A DNA stretch of 64,000 bases from Eucalyptus grandis (lineage: Eukaryota > Streptophyta > Magnoliopsida > Myrtales > Myrtaceae): positions 45,268,196 to 45,332,195 of the forward strand of contig NC_052618.1 of NCBI RefSeq assembly GCF_016545825.1, in the 5' to 3' direction. Position numbers and translations under genes: made by a program. The notes beneath the pieces are model-generated. The model did not search any database. It had not been told where the DNA came from and was given only the letters and a program-made list of their open reading frames with translations. Positions 1 to 29,159 of this stretch are shown piece after piece; the first letter of the stretch is position 1; each line of letters opens with the position of its first letter.

Positions 1-807
1 GCGCCTCTGGAATGGTGGTGTGATACTATATGAGATTCACTGAATTTCAAGTTACGTGGAGTTTAAATGCACATATATAACTCCTATTCCACCGCAAAAA
101 TATACCTCATCAAGCAACATATAGCAAAGGTCATGTGCTGATTAAAGACAATAGCATTTCCTAATCTATGCAATGCATAGATTTCATGCAAGAATTAAAA
201 GGTTAAAATTGTGATCATTTATAGATGTAAGTAAACATTGTCACATTATAACAGCATATTTTACTCTAAAAATGACCTCTTCTAGAAAGTGGGCACTTTC
301 TAGACCTATTGAGGCAGCTTTTATTTTCTTTATTGGTTCACAATTACTAATCATCTTTGATTCTGTATCTTTCCAGAATGTACAAACTCTGTTTTACTCA
401 AAAGGATATGTGCATTTATTTCAAAGAGGTGAAATATCCTGATTTTGGCAATTATAATGAACCCATTGACAGCTATTGGAAAGCAATATGAACTCAAAAG
501 GTACGTTCTAAAACCTTTGACGCAACTTCACATTTCCTATATTAGTTTATAAAGTAGATGTTTTCAAATTTAGGCATCCTTCTTGGCCCACTGAAAGGAC
601 CTTTTTTCTCTTCTTTACTTCAGTTATTCCAATATGCATTATGGGAACACTGTCACAAGAACTAGGTTATTTCTCATTCGTGAGCTAACTAAATAGATGA
701 CTAGCATATGCATAGCTAAATCCACTCTAGCATCCAGCAGCCAGCCCAGTTATGAATGTGGTTGATAGCAATAAAGCAGAAAGGCAGCATAGGAAGGGAG
801 CACTTAC
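1..807 (-). other. Intron downstream of PGM exon 16; no exon seen
   Basis: Exon 16 ends at 808 with a good donor (GTAAGTG on the minus strand). No sequence coding for the expected next block (FRLSGTGSEGA and following) was found between here and the left edge, so the last intron is at least 0.8 kb or the gene is truncated. The stretch is AT-rich and shows nothing else. Confidence 0.5.
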
Positions 808-11639
<10,832 letters not shown>

Positions 11640-11883
11640 GTTTCGCCTGCCTGGTCGCCGGCGATTCACCCCGGGAGTAAGCCACGGAGAACGTCTGCGC
11701 GAATGGCGATGGTGGCGATGCGGCTGCGGGCGCGGAGAAACGGATCGGCGAGCGACTGTCGGATGGGAGGGAAGGGACGTTGATGACGCGAAGGTGATGG
11801 AACGAGGGAGCGACAAGTGGCGTGCTTTCTAGAGACAGAGACAGAGACAGAGACAGAGACATGACGTGATGTAAATATGTCAA
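11640..11883 (-). promoter_or_regulatory. PGM 5' leader/promoter region with an upstream in-frame ATG
   Basis: Upstream of the chosen PGM start, the frame stays open for 58 more codons to an ATG at 11814-11816 on the minus strand. The extension would be rich in Ser, Arg, Pro and His. Cytosolic phosphoglucomutases start at the position equivalent to 11639, so this is read as 5' leader. The hexanucleotide repeat at 11829-11861 lies just beyond it. No clear TATA box was identified. Confidence 0.4.
11829..11861. repeat. (AGAGAC)n hexanucleotide repeat
   Basis: About five perfect tandem copies of a six-base unit, located about 190 bp upstream of the PGM start codon. Confidence 0.95.
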
Positions 11884-12804
11884 CGATGTTATGGACTAAG
11901 GTTTCTATTCATTGCGAGATTGACTAGGTTCGAGCAGTCAAGCAGTTCGCAAGCCCAATTGGACAATTTCATTTTAGAAGTCCTTTTGTTACGTGGTTAT
12001 ATGTAAACTGATTTTTTTTTCCATTGTTATGTAATTTTCTTTCGGAATTTGAGCTCAAGCACAAGCCCGGAGTTCAAGTTGAACTTTCAATGAAGACTTT
12101 TTCACTAACTGAATCGAACCGAGTTCGAGATCACCGAAAAATATATTAGTCGATCCGAATATTGAAAAGTCCATCTCGATCAAATTTGAGTCGAGTACTA
12201 AGCTTTTAGTAGTGACTCAAGTTGAGCTCGAGTATAACATAAGCAAGTCATTTCATGGTTAAGTTTAAGTCGGGCATTGAGCTTTCATTAGTGGCTTGAA
12301 TAGAGAGAGTGCACGTGAGTATGCCATTTTACAAAAGATGGTAAAAAATGCGATAAGCTGCAAGTGGAGATTAACATAAATAGTTCATCTTGGGTGCAAG
12401 TTTCAACTGGTTTTGAATGTCTCACTCATTTGGAAAACAAATTCAAGCTTCATTTATCTCACAAAAATGAATAATTTAAAAAATATTTTTATAAAATGAT
12501 AGTTTATTTCATTCATGAAAATGAATGAACAAATTTTTTTTTTATCATCCACAAAAATATTTATATAAATGTTTATTTGAGGAAAATATTTTTCCAATCA
12601 TTCATTTTCCACTAAATAAACGTAACTTAAAGTTCTAGAAAAAATAATTATGTCGAGTATCTTGTTCCAAAGGTAATTATGCAACATTCAATTCAACAAA
12701 TTACTATGTATGATTGCTGTGAACCAACCAAATTATTACATGTTAGTACACTTTTGAAACTCATTTTTTTTGTCAAAAAGCTACAGATTACTCCGAGCTA
12801 CTAA
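11884..12804. other. Intergenic, no gene seen
   Basis: AT-rich, with several diverged 50-70 bp blocks that echo one another around 12040-12310 (repeated GAGTTCGAG/AGCTTTTAGTAGTG-like phrases). It contains a degenerate MITE relative at about 12465-12620, recognisable by GAAAATATTTTTCCAATCATTCATTTTCCAC-like ends. No coding region was recognised. Confidence 0.6.
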
Positions 12805-13371
12805 GGTGCGCATTATGTTTTTATTTCTCTGTTTTTTCTGTTCCCAGAACAAAAAAAATTTGTTTTTATTCCATGAACAATTTTTAAATAAAAACGCGCG
12901 GTGAAACTTGTTCGAAATAAAAATGAACAAACACGTTTGGCAAATTTTTATTATTTTTTTGTTTCTTTTAATTTTTTAATATTTTTATTTCATTTTTCAT
13001 TTTTTCCTTTCATTTTTCTTTTCTTTTTTTGCCGACACGGGCCGACGGCCGGGCAGCTTCGCCCACGGCGAGGCTCGGCCAGTGGCTGGCGAGGCTTGGC
13101 TCGCCGGCCCGGCGAGGTCACCGACCTCGACGGCGTCGCCGGCTGCTGACGGTTTGGGCCGCCACCATGTAGGCCGAGAGGCCACACACTGAGAAAGAAA
13201 AAGAAGAAGAGAAGAAGAAGAAGAAGAACGCTTCTTCAAAATTGCTTCGAACGGTATAAGTTTTTTGTTTCTTTTTTTTGTTCTTTGTTCCTAACAAAAG
13301 AACAAAAAAGAATGTAAACGCAAATAAAAAGTTACCTGCTAAACGCTTTTTAGAATAAAACATGCAGGCCC
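12805..13371. mobile_element. Second, shorter GC-rich element, inverted relative of 4376-5561
   Basis: The left end GGTGCGCATTATG follows TAA; the right end CATGCAGGCCC precedes TAA, giving a 3-bp TAA target duplication. The internal order is the same as in the larger element but reversed: T/A-run shoulders with CTGTTCCCAGAACA-like motifs, and a shorter GC-rich core (13030-13190) with GGCGAGGCTCGGCC units. No transposase is encoded, so it is non-autonomous. The TAA duplication supports PIF/Harbinger-type mobilisation. Confidence 0.6.
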
Positions 13372-13500
13372 TAAGAAATTAGCAGCATCGGAACTATTTT
13401 CAGCCGGAACGGTGTTTTGCCTCTTCTGTGTCCACTTTAGTACACAAAGAAATGCCGGTTGAATGGTAACTTTTTGGTGTCGAAAAGATGGACTGCAACA

Positions 13501-13809
13501 CTACCACTCTGATGTGCACACCATAGCCAAGACACTGGTTATGGTAAGGAAAAACTTGAGGGTAATTGAACCTCTGAATTCACATCCATACATGCAGTGA
13601 AATTGGTCCGTCTCACTCGGATACGATGCATCTATTCTCGATTTCGATTCCATCCACTCAAGATAACCTTCATGGTTTGTAGCCTTCATCACATCCTCCT
13701 TTTCAGTTGCAGGAACACGGGGAAAATAGTAAACGAGGAGCATCTCTTTAGGCCCTTCAGTAAGAACCGATTCTTCCCATAAAGTACATGATGCTTTATA
13801 AATGGGCAT
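13501..13809 (-). other. Unidentified 102-codon open frame
   Basis: An open frame between the second GC-rich element and the kinase gene. The residue mix is protein-like (no strong low complexity; contains EMLLVYYFPRVPATEKED), but no family is recognised and no splice context was established. It could be an exon of a decayed gene or chance. The rest of 13372-15370 shows only AT-rich intergenic DNA and a GA run. Confidence 0.2.
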
Positions 13810-14275
13810 GACATATCATAATCCCAGATCAAATATAGATGCAAGAAGCCACGAGTGCCAAGTTTCTCACTGCTACATGGTACCCTGGTCGAGCTTTTAC
13901 GAAAGAGAATGGCACAAGTTCGTGAAGAACTCAAAAGGGGGAAAAAAGAAAGAGCTCGGGGGCAAAATGAGAACCCTGTTGCAAAGCCCCCAGGAAGCAG
14001 GTAAATCTACACTGTAAAGCGTGAATATTTTGAGAGCTGAGAAGTTGAAGAGGTCAAGTGAGCGCAGAAGCAGCAAGTACAGAGAGGCCAATTTCCGTTT
14101 TGAGTTCACTCAAACTGATTCGTTTACGCCCTACACATCATGTTTGGATGGGTGACAATGACAGACGATAGGATGAAGATAAAATATCTGAGAGTCAAGT
14201 TTCCTCTGAGTACGCTTTCACATTCTAAACATCAGGGTTGGATGGGTGAAACGACAGAAAGTAGAATAAAGACAG

Positions 14276-14280
<5 letters not shown>

Positions 14281-14306
<26 letters not shown>
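14281..14306. repeat. (GA)n microsatellite
   Basis: About 26 bases of pure GA in intergenic DNA between the PGM and kinase genes. Confidence 0.9.
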
Positions 14307-15370
14307 CCATTTTACAAATTGCTGAGATGCAAACGGATATTACTAGGGTGCGCAAACGGACCAGGCCACCTGAATCAGAAATAATCCGGACCAGTTGATT
14401 TGGTTTGGTTCCAAGGAATACCAGTCCAATTCCAATTCCTAAAGTAGAACCGTGTTTCAAAGGGGAATTGACCAGCTTTTTCCTTTAATTTCTTCCCAAA
14501 AAATGACTAGTCCTTTTTTTTTTTTCTCCGTAATATAAGGCATCAAGTAGTGAGGAGAAAAAGACAGGTTCCATTGGATCAGTCCAATCACCAATTCCCA
14601 AAATTAGGAACCACGATTCAATCACCCTAGACATTACGCAAAATTATCAAAAAAATTATTAAAAAATATAAAACAAACGTTAACATCAGCACCAGCCACC
14701 AACCAAGCTACATAAATGACCAATATCCAAGTCAGCAATTTCACTTAAATTAGCCGGATGAACTTAGTTGACAAAACATTAAAAGGTTTAGAATTAAATC
14801 GATATAATTGAAAAAAATTAAAGTGGCACAAATAAAATAAGTTTATTGACTTTTTATACTTTTCGGTGAAGATGCTGAGGTGGTGGTTGTAATCCAAACA
14901 AATTCGAAAGGGTTCTAGTTACTCATCCTACCCAAAGAGAATTTTGTCTCTTCGAATTTGGCAACCAACATAAAATCGAAATGAAACACGTCTTTCCGTA
15001 CAAAGACTACATTACGAAAGATTTAATGACAATCTGAGATTGCAGACATTATTTAAACTAGCAGACCATATTCGAGCACCATAAGTATTTTCCACGCCAT
15101 TTCATAAAACTCATTTTTGTGAACGAATTTTTACATTTGTACCACTATTTTATGACGGTATATACATAAAAAGTTTCGCAGAAAAGAATGGATTTGCCAA
15201 TTTAAACATTTCAAAGCAACCGATCTCTTCCCATCTCCCATGGATTCTCCGGTCACGTCCTTACCTTATCCGACTAATTCCCTCAACAAGCATTTACATT
15301 CCACTTCAATCTCTAATCTGGGCATACAAAGAATAGTCAAAATGCCTATACCTCAACGGAAGTGATGTAC

Positions 15371-20865
<5,495 letters not shown>

Positions 20866-22500
20866 GCTTCTCCAGGGGTTCAAGAGAACCAATCCATGTA
20901 AAGATGCAACCCAGGAAAAAAGGAACAAGAACCCACAAATACCAGCAGCTTTTAAGCAATAAAGTTCGATCAAAACTGGAACTTCGCGGCAGTGAAAGAC
21001 GGCGAAAGACGAAGGGGACTGGCGCAAGAACGAATCTTTCTTGTGGGGTTTCGCGCAAGGACTGATTTTTTTCCCCGCTGGGTTTCGAGCACATAAAAGA
21101 AAAATGGGTGCGCGAGATACAGCGTCTCCAAGCCCGAGCGAACTCGGGAGACTTCGGTATGAAAGGCGGGGAGCGGGGCGTGTTGACCCACTTGACGACC
21201 GGCGAATTCCGCCATTTCTTCTTATTTATAACTCCTTTCTTTCCGTGCGATGGAGAAATGTCAACCCCAAGAACGGCCATCGTCACGCCGAGGTTGCGTG
21301 TCTTTTTAGCACGAGAAATACCGACGAACCCAAAGCGGAGTCGTTTTCTAACATGGGAACTTGGACCGATCAGGAAGACGTCGCAGAAGCGACGATTGCC
21401 TGCACAGCTGGAAGAGCACGAACGACGAACGCGCTTTCGGATTGCTCGCAGCACGTTTTTCCTCTTTTTTTCTTTTCGTGCATGTGCGGGATTCAATTGC
21501 CAACCGCAAATTATCATTTGACGACGTTAATCTCGCTTGGAATTACGTCATCCTCGTAACTTTTTTCATCGATTTTATCTGAACTTGACTCTACTTTGGC
21601 ATTTTGAAGATTCGATCTTTCGAATTTCCCGTGTCAAAAGTGCGGATAGGGGTCCATTGGGGTCTGAGTCCAACTTGGGTAAATATTAAGACATCTTACT
21701 GTTCTGCTATGGGTGATGGAGATCCCAGTGGTTTCCGGTATCGATTGGGTAGTTGGTACTGCAAAATTCATAAAAGGGTATTTGGAATAAGTGAAGGTCC
21801 ATAGATCTATCAAAACGATCATAAATCCATTTTTTAATCGGGCTAAATTGTTACATAGGTAAGTTATATTCGGGTACATAGATCATAAATTGATAGAAAT
21901 ATTATATGGGTGTTAAATGGGTCATGAATGGGTTTATATCTTATTTAAACACAACCCACTTCTATGACATTATTTTCATTCTCTCTCGCCATCATTTAAT
22001 TTTGCGCGCCCACTTCGCGATATGAGTTTTTCTCGATTGAGTTAAATATGAAAGTATTTTAGCAGTATTTAATTGAAGTTGAGTCAAATATGAATCACTA
22101 AATTTGTATTGGTATAGAAATAAGAAAAATGAATCTATTTAGATTGGGTCATTTTTGGCCCAGCCTGGCCCCCTCCATTATGATAATATTACTAAATCCA
22201 TTTTCCTTTTGGTTCTTGGATAGCGAAAGCACTGGTCGTTCAAAATGAGTTGACATTTGTGAGGTTTGAATTCTTGAATTGATGAAATTTCCTTATAATT
22301 GTCAACATCTTTAATGGTCCAATTTCACAATGTTTCGAGTTTCTATTACCAAAATTTAGGAGAATTCTTACTTTTTTTCACACTAAGCAACATGACGAGG
22401 CATGATTGTGAAAGTTGATGTTGGGGCACGTTTGTTTGAGCTTAAACGAAAGTAAGAAGCACTTTCTATTTTCTCATTAAAATCTACGGTATCATTTCAA
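20866..22500. other. Region upstream of the kinase gene; no gene recognised
   Basis: The first several hundred bases are moderately GC-rich and would hold the kinase 5' leader and promoter. Overlapping open frames occur on both strands (up to 239 codons at 20798-21517 minus, 172 at 21041-21559 plus). None resembles a known family, and the minus one simply runs through kinase exon 1 in another frame. 21600-22300 is AT-rich, with phrases recurring around GGGTAAATATTAAG/ATAGATCATAAAT that suggest old transposon debris. Confidence 0.5.
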
Positions 22501-22561
22501 TTCAAGATTAAATTCAAAATTAAACAAGATTATGAGAAAAAATCATATCTAAATCTATCTT

Positions 22562-23116
22562 GTGAAGTTTTACATTTTGTTGAAAATTTCAATCATTTCG
22601 AATTTAATGAGAATAATGAAAGACCGCGAATCGTCTCTTCTTCTTCCTCCTTACGATTCTTCCTTGGCAACTCGCCCAGAGAAGAAGACGGTTCTACTAC
22701 CTGCCGAATTCTGGACGCGCAAATTGCAACGTCTTCTGGATGTGACCGCACTGCATCTTTATTATTATTATTGTTGCTGCAAAGATCGAATCGGGTCTCG
22801 TCTTTACTTTATATATAATTCAATTTACTTGTGGAACGTAAGGGAGGAATTGCCTTCTTATGGGGCAAGGGGATTTAGACAAGTCAAAGTCAAGGGAAGA
22901 CAGCCCCTGGTTTTTCCAGGGCCCTTCAATCTGAAACCTAAGACTTCGTGTTTCTTCCTCTTCGATGAGTTCATGCGTGACCTGGCACCGAGTGGAATGA
23001 ATCTCGAGAACACGCATCGTCTTTACTCCTCGTCTTTGTGGGGATTTTCTATGATCTCCCGAGATCTGTTCTGCGGAGAATTCATGGACCTTTTTTTTTT
23101 AATCATAAATAGATAA
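22562..23116 (+). other. Unidentified 184-codon open frame
   Basis: An open frame from ATG to TAG with a run of Tyr and Cys codons derived from a TTATTATTATTATTGTTGCTGC tract near 22760. No family is recognised, and an antisense open frame overlaps at 22820-23017. It could be a decayed or lineage-specific sequence, or chance. The following stretch 23117-23866 shows nothing identifiable. Confidence 0.2.
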
Positions 23117-23866
23117 ATCTGAATAGTTGATCTGAAAATCTTAGTATCTGTGCATTGCGGCATTCCATAAATTAAAAGACACAAATCCGACTTAGATAGA
23201 ACGACGATAAACTGATTTTTTAAAAGCATAACTGCAATCTTTTAAAAGGACTATTCGAGTTAGCAGCAGCATGGCCAATACCTAACATTCAGGGCTTGAA
23301 CTTGTGTTAGGATACGCAGGTTTGTGCTCGCAAGTTGGTTGACTCATGCCCAACCTTAAAAAGAGGAGATCGAACATGCTTTTCGGCTCGTCTGGATCGA
23401 CAAAGGCATTCCCCATTCCATTTGTCCGCATTCTATGGGAGTCGGCATGGAATCGTCAAGTACTCAACAATTTTGCCATTCTCTCTTCAGCACATTACCC
23501 AACTTAGCACTCGTTAATGTGCAAAAAAAAAAAAATCAATACCTCATTTTGAAGCGATCATTAAGAGGTACGGTGTAAAAAATTACTGACCCAACCCAAA
23601 TAGAGAATTTCAAGTTTTTTTCTTTTTCAGTTCAGTAATGAGAAAATAAATTTAGGCAAATTCACAGTTGAGGTCGGTTCGATTCGAATTTCTTTTTCTT
23701 TTATTTTCCATTCTTTCTTCTTTCTCCTACATTCTCAAGAAATATAGAAAATCATTATAATTCATCAAGAGATCAAATTCAAAGATTCAATTCAAAATTG
23801 ATATTATACGACCCCCGTTCTCCTCTCAACTCCATCAACGTCTTTGTCGTCACCTCCAAGTAAAAT

Positions 23867-23966
23867 NNNNNNNNNNNNNNNNNNNNNNNNNNNNNNNNNN
23901 NNNNNNNNNNNNNNNNNNNNNNNNNNNNNNNNNNNNNNNNNNNNNNNNNNNNNNNNNNNNNNNNNN
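23867..23966. other. Assembly gap, 100 N
   Basis: Exactly 100 N, the conventional size for a scaffold gap of unknown length. It directly abuts the last few bases of a retroelement internal region, so the retroelement array extends into it. Confidence 0.99.
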
Positions 23967-23992
23967 TAAATTTTTATCGAGGGGAAGAGTTG
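23967..23992 (+). mobile_element. 3' stub of a further internal region, with polypurine tract
   Basis: Reads TAAATTTTTATCGAGGGGAA and then GAGTTG before the first LTR, matching the last 26 bases of each complete internal region. This shows that a fifth unit (at least) lay to the left, inside the gap or cut by it. Confidence 0.85.
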
Positions 23993-26900
23993 TGACATCC
24001 AGGATTTTCAGTATTGTTTTCTATTAAATTAATCGGGCATTTCATTGACGTGTCTATAGGGGTTGTTCTCAGCCGATCACTCTCGAGATAACTAGATTTA
24101 TGGGTATGCCATTAAAGAATATTAAGGCAATAGACTTGAGAATTCGACCAGGAAACGGCTTCTCGACGCGTTCATCTTTAGAGGTCATTCTTGCCAGCTT
24201 AAAGATCGAATTGAGATCGAGATAGGTCGGTTCGACCGAGATGTGTGGCCGATCGTGGGTGACTCCACTAAATTGAAAATTCTCGCTGACCGGCACTAAT
24301 TTGATTTTCTTCTTTTGGTACCCGTGTTGGTAGTCGAGCCCTCGAGATTTTCACGACAATTGAGAGTCGCCAATGTGTCGAGTGGGTTCATTGGGGCTCG
24401 AAGAAAATCGACCACGAGTCAATTGCCCTAAAAAGTTCTGAAAACTACCCGGTAGTCTAGGTCACACTAAAAGCACGCCGGAGTGAAATTAACCGTCGAT
24501 TTGAGTCAGATTTCAGAAATCGAAAGTTCAGTGATGTCACAAGCTATTTTAGGAGCATCGACTCAGTCTCCTTAAGATTTTCTGAGATTCGGGAAATTTA
24601 CGGAAATTGGGTTGGGACGTCGTGGAAATTTGGCAAGTTCGATTGGCTAAATTAATGGGAAATTTGACTTTCGGGTTGAGCCCGTGTGTGTCGAGATTTA
24701 CAGAAAATTTCTTGGGATTTTTCTACGTCGAAATTGGACCTCAATTTGGGAATTTATTGGAGAAATTGAAGTTCAAATGGTGAAATTCGTATCATCCCTC
24801 CCCCTGTGCCTGTAAATTGACCGATTGAGAAGTTGGGAGAGTTGTTGATGTGGCCTAATGAAGGCCAAGGTTTAATGCTTGCCTGGATTGATTGCAAGAT
24901 ATTTCTTGTGGAAAATTGCAAGGATGGCCCACCCTCTCTCTTATCTTCTTCCTCACGCACCAGGCCTCCTCTTCGTTTTTAACTCTGCGGTCTCGCCTTC
25001 GCTTCATTTTCTTTCGAAGTCGAAGTCCGTATAAGCAAAGCCTCCGCGTGTCTTCCTCAACTCCACTTCTCTGCCATTCCACCAAGACACACCCACGATA
25101 TCTCTCTCTCCTTCGCCCGTTTGCCCCTCTCACGCGGCCAGCTCACCCCTGCTCCACCATCTCTTGCTCTCTCGGTCAACTTCTGAAATTCCTCTAATAC
25201 GTCCCCGTGTTGATCGAAACTAGCTGCGGTTCATCCATCTCCACGCGGCTTCAAAACTCCAGCCTTCGTCAAAGGCTTCAGCAACCGCCACAAGTGTCTT
25301 CTCTTCATCCATGTTCCACCGGCCTCTCAACCTCCACCGTTTGGCCAGCCTCTCCACGCGTCATCTTCGGTTAACAACAACCAGATCTTCTCCCAATTTT
25401 GTTGACTCCATCAACGAAGACCACCCATCTTCGTGTCTTCTCTCGCTCGCCCAGCAAAGGCGAAGCCGCGCGCATCCATCACCTCGGAGCTCAACCGATT
25501 CTTCTCCATAGGTTCACAAGCCGCTGCCACTGCCCTTCTTCGGGGTCAACATTGCATCCACCGAAGACCCGATCTCACGTCCGCAACTCCATATGCGGCC
25601 AGCAAATTCCACCAAGGAATCCTAACCCCAGCGAAGCAACAAGATCATCGAAGCCGTGAGTCCACGGTCTTCAGCCGCATGAGCAACCGAAAGTCCATCC
25701 CCGTCCGCGTGATTTCTCTTCTTCACCCGTAGAAACACCGGCCCAAGCTTGCAGTCTTTGAGCCCATCACCCAGCCAGTTCTTCAGCCAATTTAATTCAA
25801 GTTGCAGCCCACTTGAGGCCCAATTCAGCAGAATTTTATTGAGGCCCATCTCCTGCAGTCTTCAAGCCCAGTCCAATCCAAGTGAATTAATTGGTCAAGC
25901 CCAGTTCAGCAGCCCATCAACTGAAATTGGAGGCCCAATTTCCAGCAAAGAAATTTGAAGCCCAAGTGAAGTCAGTCCAGAATTTCAGCAGGCCCAATTC
26001 AACTTGGGTCTGGCCCAAAAGCAAGAACAAATCTCACTGAGATTTGTTGGGCCAAGGTCAAGGCCCGGTCCAAGTCCGCCTGTCGCCGAAAGTTCGATTT
26101 CGGTCGCCGTCGCGTCGCCGTTGCGGTGATTCGGTCTCCGCTTTTGTCAAGTGAGTTTTACTCACTAATGCTTTATTAGTTTGCTAATTATGCCTTAGGG
26201 TTGGTTAGATTTAATTACATGCACTTAGGTGGTTAGATTAGGTTAGAACAATTAGTTTAGTGACTTAATGATGCATGTTAGGTGGTTAGACCTAGCTATT
26301 AGCAAGTAGAAATGTTTGGTTATTTATTGAATGCATATCGGGATTTTTCCCGACCCGTTTCGGCTCCAATAAGGCAATATGGGCCTAAATTGGATTTTTA
26401 ATGTTTATTTATTTATTTTCGAAATTTATTTATTTAATTAATTATTTTTCCGGAAATTCAACCGGATGGCCGGACCGGAATTTCGTGCCGATTGTCGTGG
26501 TGCGGACCGTTTATTTAATTGAGCTCTACGTTGTGTGGAATTGAATTTATTGTGGAATTTTAGAATTGCCCTAAATTGTTTGTTATTGAATATTTGATTG
26601 GTTGTTGGCCGAATATGGGTATATAGCGCCAGTATGTTGATGGGCTATATAGTAGGGAGAATGGTGAGACCAATCGTGTACGATATTATTGGACATACGT
26701 GGTTCGGTGATGGGAAGTATCACTGGCGAAAACGGCGCCTTAAAGAACGCACGTAAATGACTTATAGACAAACGTGGTTCGGTGGTTATGGGAATATCAC
26801 TGGTGAAAACGGCGCCTTAAAGAACGCACGATGTTGTCTATAGCCGATGTCACCTTGGCGAAACGGCGCCTTGAAAGGACACGTGGTTCGGTGATCAAGG

Positions 26901-27687
26901 TTATCATCAGAAAACGGCGCTTTAAAGAACGCACGGTGTCGGTGGGTGATCGGTATGTCATTGGCGAAAACGACGCCCGAGAAACACATGTGATTTGGTG
27001 AATGAGTACACCACCGGGAAATCGTGGTATGAGTGGGAATGACCTAGAAAGGGTCGCCGACATGTAATCGACTTAGTCGATTGACCAAGGCTTGATCGGA
27101 TGTCGTGAATTGTTTGAATATCTCGTGTTTAACCTTGAATTGCAGGTTGGAACTGAGGCTAAGGTAAGTCCTCTGACTCGTGTTGTGCTTAGGCAACCGT
27201 ATGGCGTATTAGTTTATTAATCAAGTCTTAGTGGGTAGGACTCGCTGAGACGTGGTCTCATTGGTTATTGAATAACCATTTCGGGACCCTAAGGAGAAGC
27301 TAAGGAAGAGGAAACTTTGAAGGGGAGAAAGACTTTTGAAGAAGAAGAAGATCCAGAGAGGATCTTGAATATAACCCGATGTGGATTGAGATCCCATCCC
27401 TTTTGTGCACCTTGTCTTAGTGTAGATAGGTGTGAGACTTTTATCTTGTAAATAGTATTGTAAATATTCTATGAGTGGTGCTGTTAAAGAAAGTGTGGTT
27501 ATGAATTTCAATATGAAAAATATGGCCTGCTTTCCTATCCCATTGTTTTATTGTCTCGGGGATTTATAATCGCTTCCGCATGTGCTTAATAAAAAGAAAG
27601 GGTCGGCGATACATAGTCCTCGGGATATCGCATATAAAAATCGACCAAGTAGAAGGATGTACGCGCGTCCGAGGATCGGGCGTGACA
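23993..27687 (+). repeat. LTR 1 of the array (3695 bp)
   Basis: TG...CA ends. Order inside, as in all five LTRs: AT-rich start; pyrimidine-rich block (24920-25200); CCA/TCC-rich block with weak open frames; GCCCA-rich block (25740-26060) ending in a hairpin; AT-rich block; about five ACGTGGTTCGG/GGCGAAAACGGCGCC repeats (26690-27000); final AT-rich part with ATTAAT and CAACCGTATGGCG. This copy is the most diverged of the five. Confidence 0.93.
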
Positions 27688-27698
27688 TCCCCTTTTTG

Positions 27699-27709
27699 TG
27701 GTATCGAGC
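27699..27709 (+). promoter_or_regulatory. Primer binding site, unit 1
   Basis: TGGTATCGAGC, 11 bases after the LTR end. The plant tRNA-iMet primer site is TGGTATCAGAGC, so this copy differs by loss of two bases around the CAG. Confidence 0.8.
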
Positions 27710-27891
27710 GAAGGTCAAGATTGGAGTGATAAGGAGCGTTGACCATGGGATAGTTAGTAGGAAAGGCCTTTAAATTCATGCTGGTGCATGTTTATGTTAG
27801 CCGAATGCTAAAATTGTTTGTGGTGTGTGGATCGCTCACCTTCTAATCCAATGTGGGTTTGGAAGTCGGGTTGCAGTGTAAAGACTGAACC

Positions 27892-28512
27892 ATGAGCGAG
27901 CAGGAGCTAAGAACTCCTAGTAAGAGGACAATGTCCTTTGTAACTGGGATGATGCACTCGACTAAGGTCGCACTGAGGTGGTCAGGCGTGGCAGTATTGA
28001 CTCGGCCGCTCGAGTGTAAGAGTACCACCGCAGGTTGGTACTAGTGTAGCAGCCGTCCGAATGATCCTAAGTTCGATAGGATCGTTCCGATGCTAGTGTT
28101 CCTTGGGAATTGGATGAGCCGGCAAGCTCGGATCAAGCCGTTTGTTGTCGTTATCATTACCGCTGTTGTCGCTGCACATGCCGAGATCCGCAGTGGAGAT
28201 GTAGATGTGATTCAAGAGCGAGTCATTGCATTCGAGTCGAGGTATAGATCCGGCTTGGGCGAAATGGAAATCGGTCGTGAAAAATTAGAGGTCGAGAGAA
28301 AAGCATTCTATTCCACTCTCGAGGAAGGATGGAGTAGTCAAGTCGGCACCGAGTCAAATAGATCAGTTGTTTTCGGACGTGATGATGGAATCGGCATTAT
28401 GTCCTTCCTAGGACGCGAATTTGTTTGGAGTATAGTTAACGGGGATATCTGGGTCGGGAGTGATCCTAGCAGAATGATGGGTAACCGAAAAAGAGTGCAT
28501 GCTTTTGCCTAA
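27892..28512 (+). pseudogene. Gag remnant, unit 1
   Basis: Begins MSEQELRTPSK about 190 bp after the primer site, the usual place for gag, and stays partly open in shifting frames until about 28510. The assignment is by position only; the only hint from sequence is a charged segment (ESRYRSG.. EREK-type) that could be a short coiled coil. Confidence 0.4.
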
Positions 28513-29159
28513 TAGAAGATAAAAGATGCACCGTATAGGTGTCGAATTGTAGAAGGAAGTATGGATAAATCTAGTGTCCGAGTATGACCAACATGTTGTG
28601 ATGATGACTAGCATGGCCATCGGTGAAGGATTGTCAGTGGAAGTCCAAGGTAGCATAGACATCGCTACTGCGGCAGAACGCCACTAGGATGGCGAAAGGA
28701 ATGGGAGTAGAATTGATCTTGCACCGATTAGAGAAAGAATGTATTGGAGGTGATTTTATCAGAGTAACGTAGCAGAGTTTTGTGCTGAGTTTGTAGAACT
28801 TAAATTGTTGAAGTAAAAGTGAAAGAGAAGGGAATCACTAGCAATAGTTGTGCTTGACTAGTTGCTGAGGTGTGAGTTCGACACCACATGAATAGTGTGA
28901 GTTCATAAAGCATCTTGTAATAAGGAATCATGGTCATGGAATAATCCAGTTTAGTCTATTAGTTTGCAAAAATAGCAAGATTATTAAGAGTCGAAAAGAA
29001 TCTTCGATTTCATTAATCTCGTTGGCTAAAGACAATCCGTTTGTTAGACGGAGGTTACCAAGATTGATTTGACAGCGGTAGTGGATGTGTCAGTTAAGAA
29101 ATAGAATGAGAAGAAGGTGGCCGTGATACAGAAAATTTATAAGATGGTTCCAAAGGAAT

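Noticed and set aside
21041..21559. 172-codon plus-strand frame upstream of the kinase gene
   Set aside because: Overlapped by frames on both strands, no family resemblance, and biased composition from a GC-richer promoter region.
24754..26000. Overlapping open frames in the LTR (Ser/Thr/Pro/Arg-rich) as genes
   Set aside because: They recur with changing frames and lengths in all five LTRs, are low-complexity, and have no recognisable domain. Kept only as part of the LTR structure.
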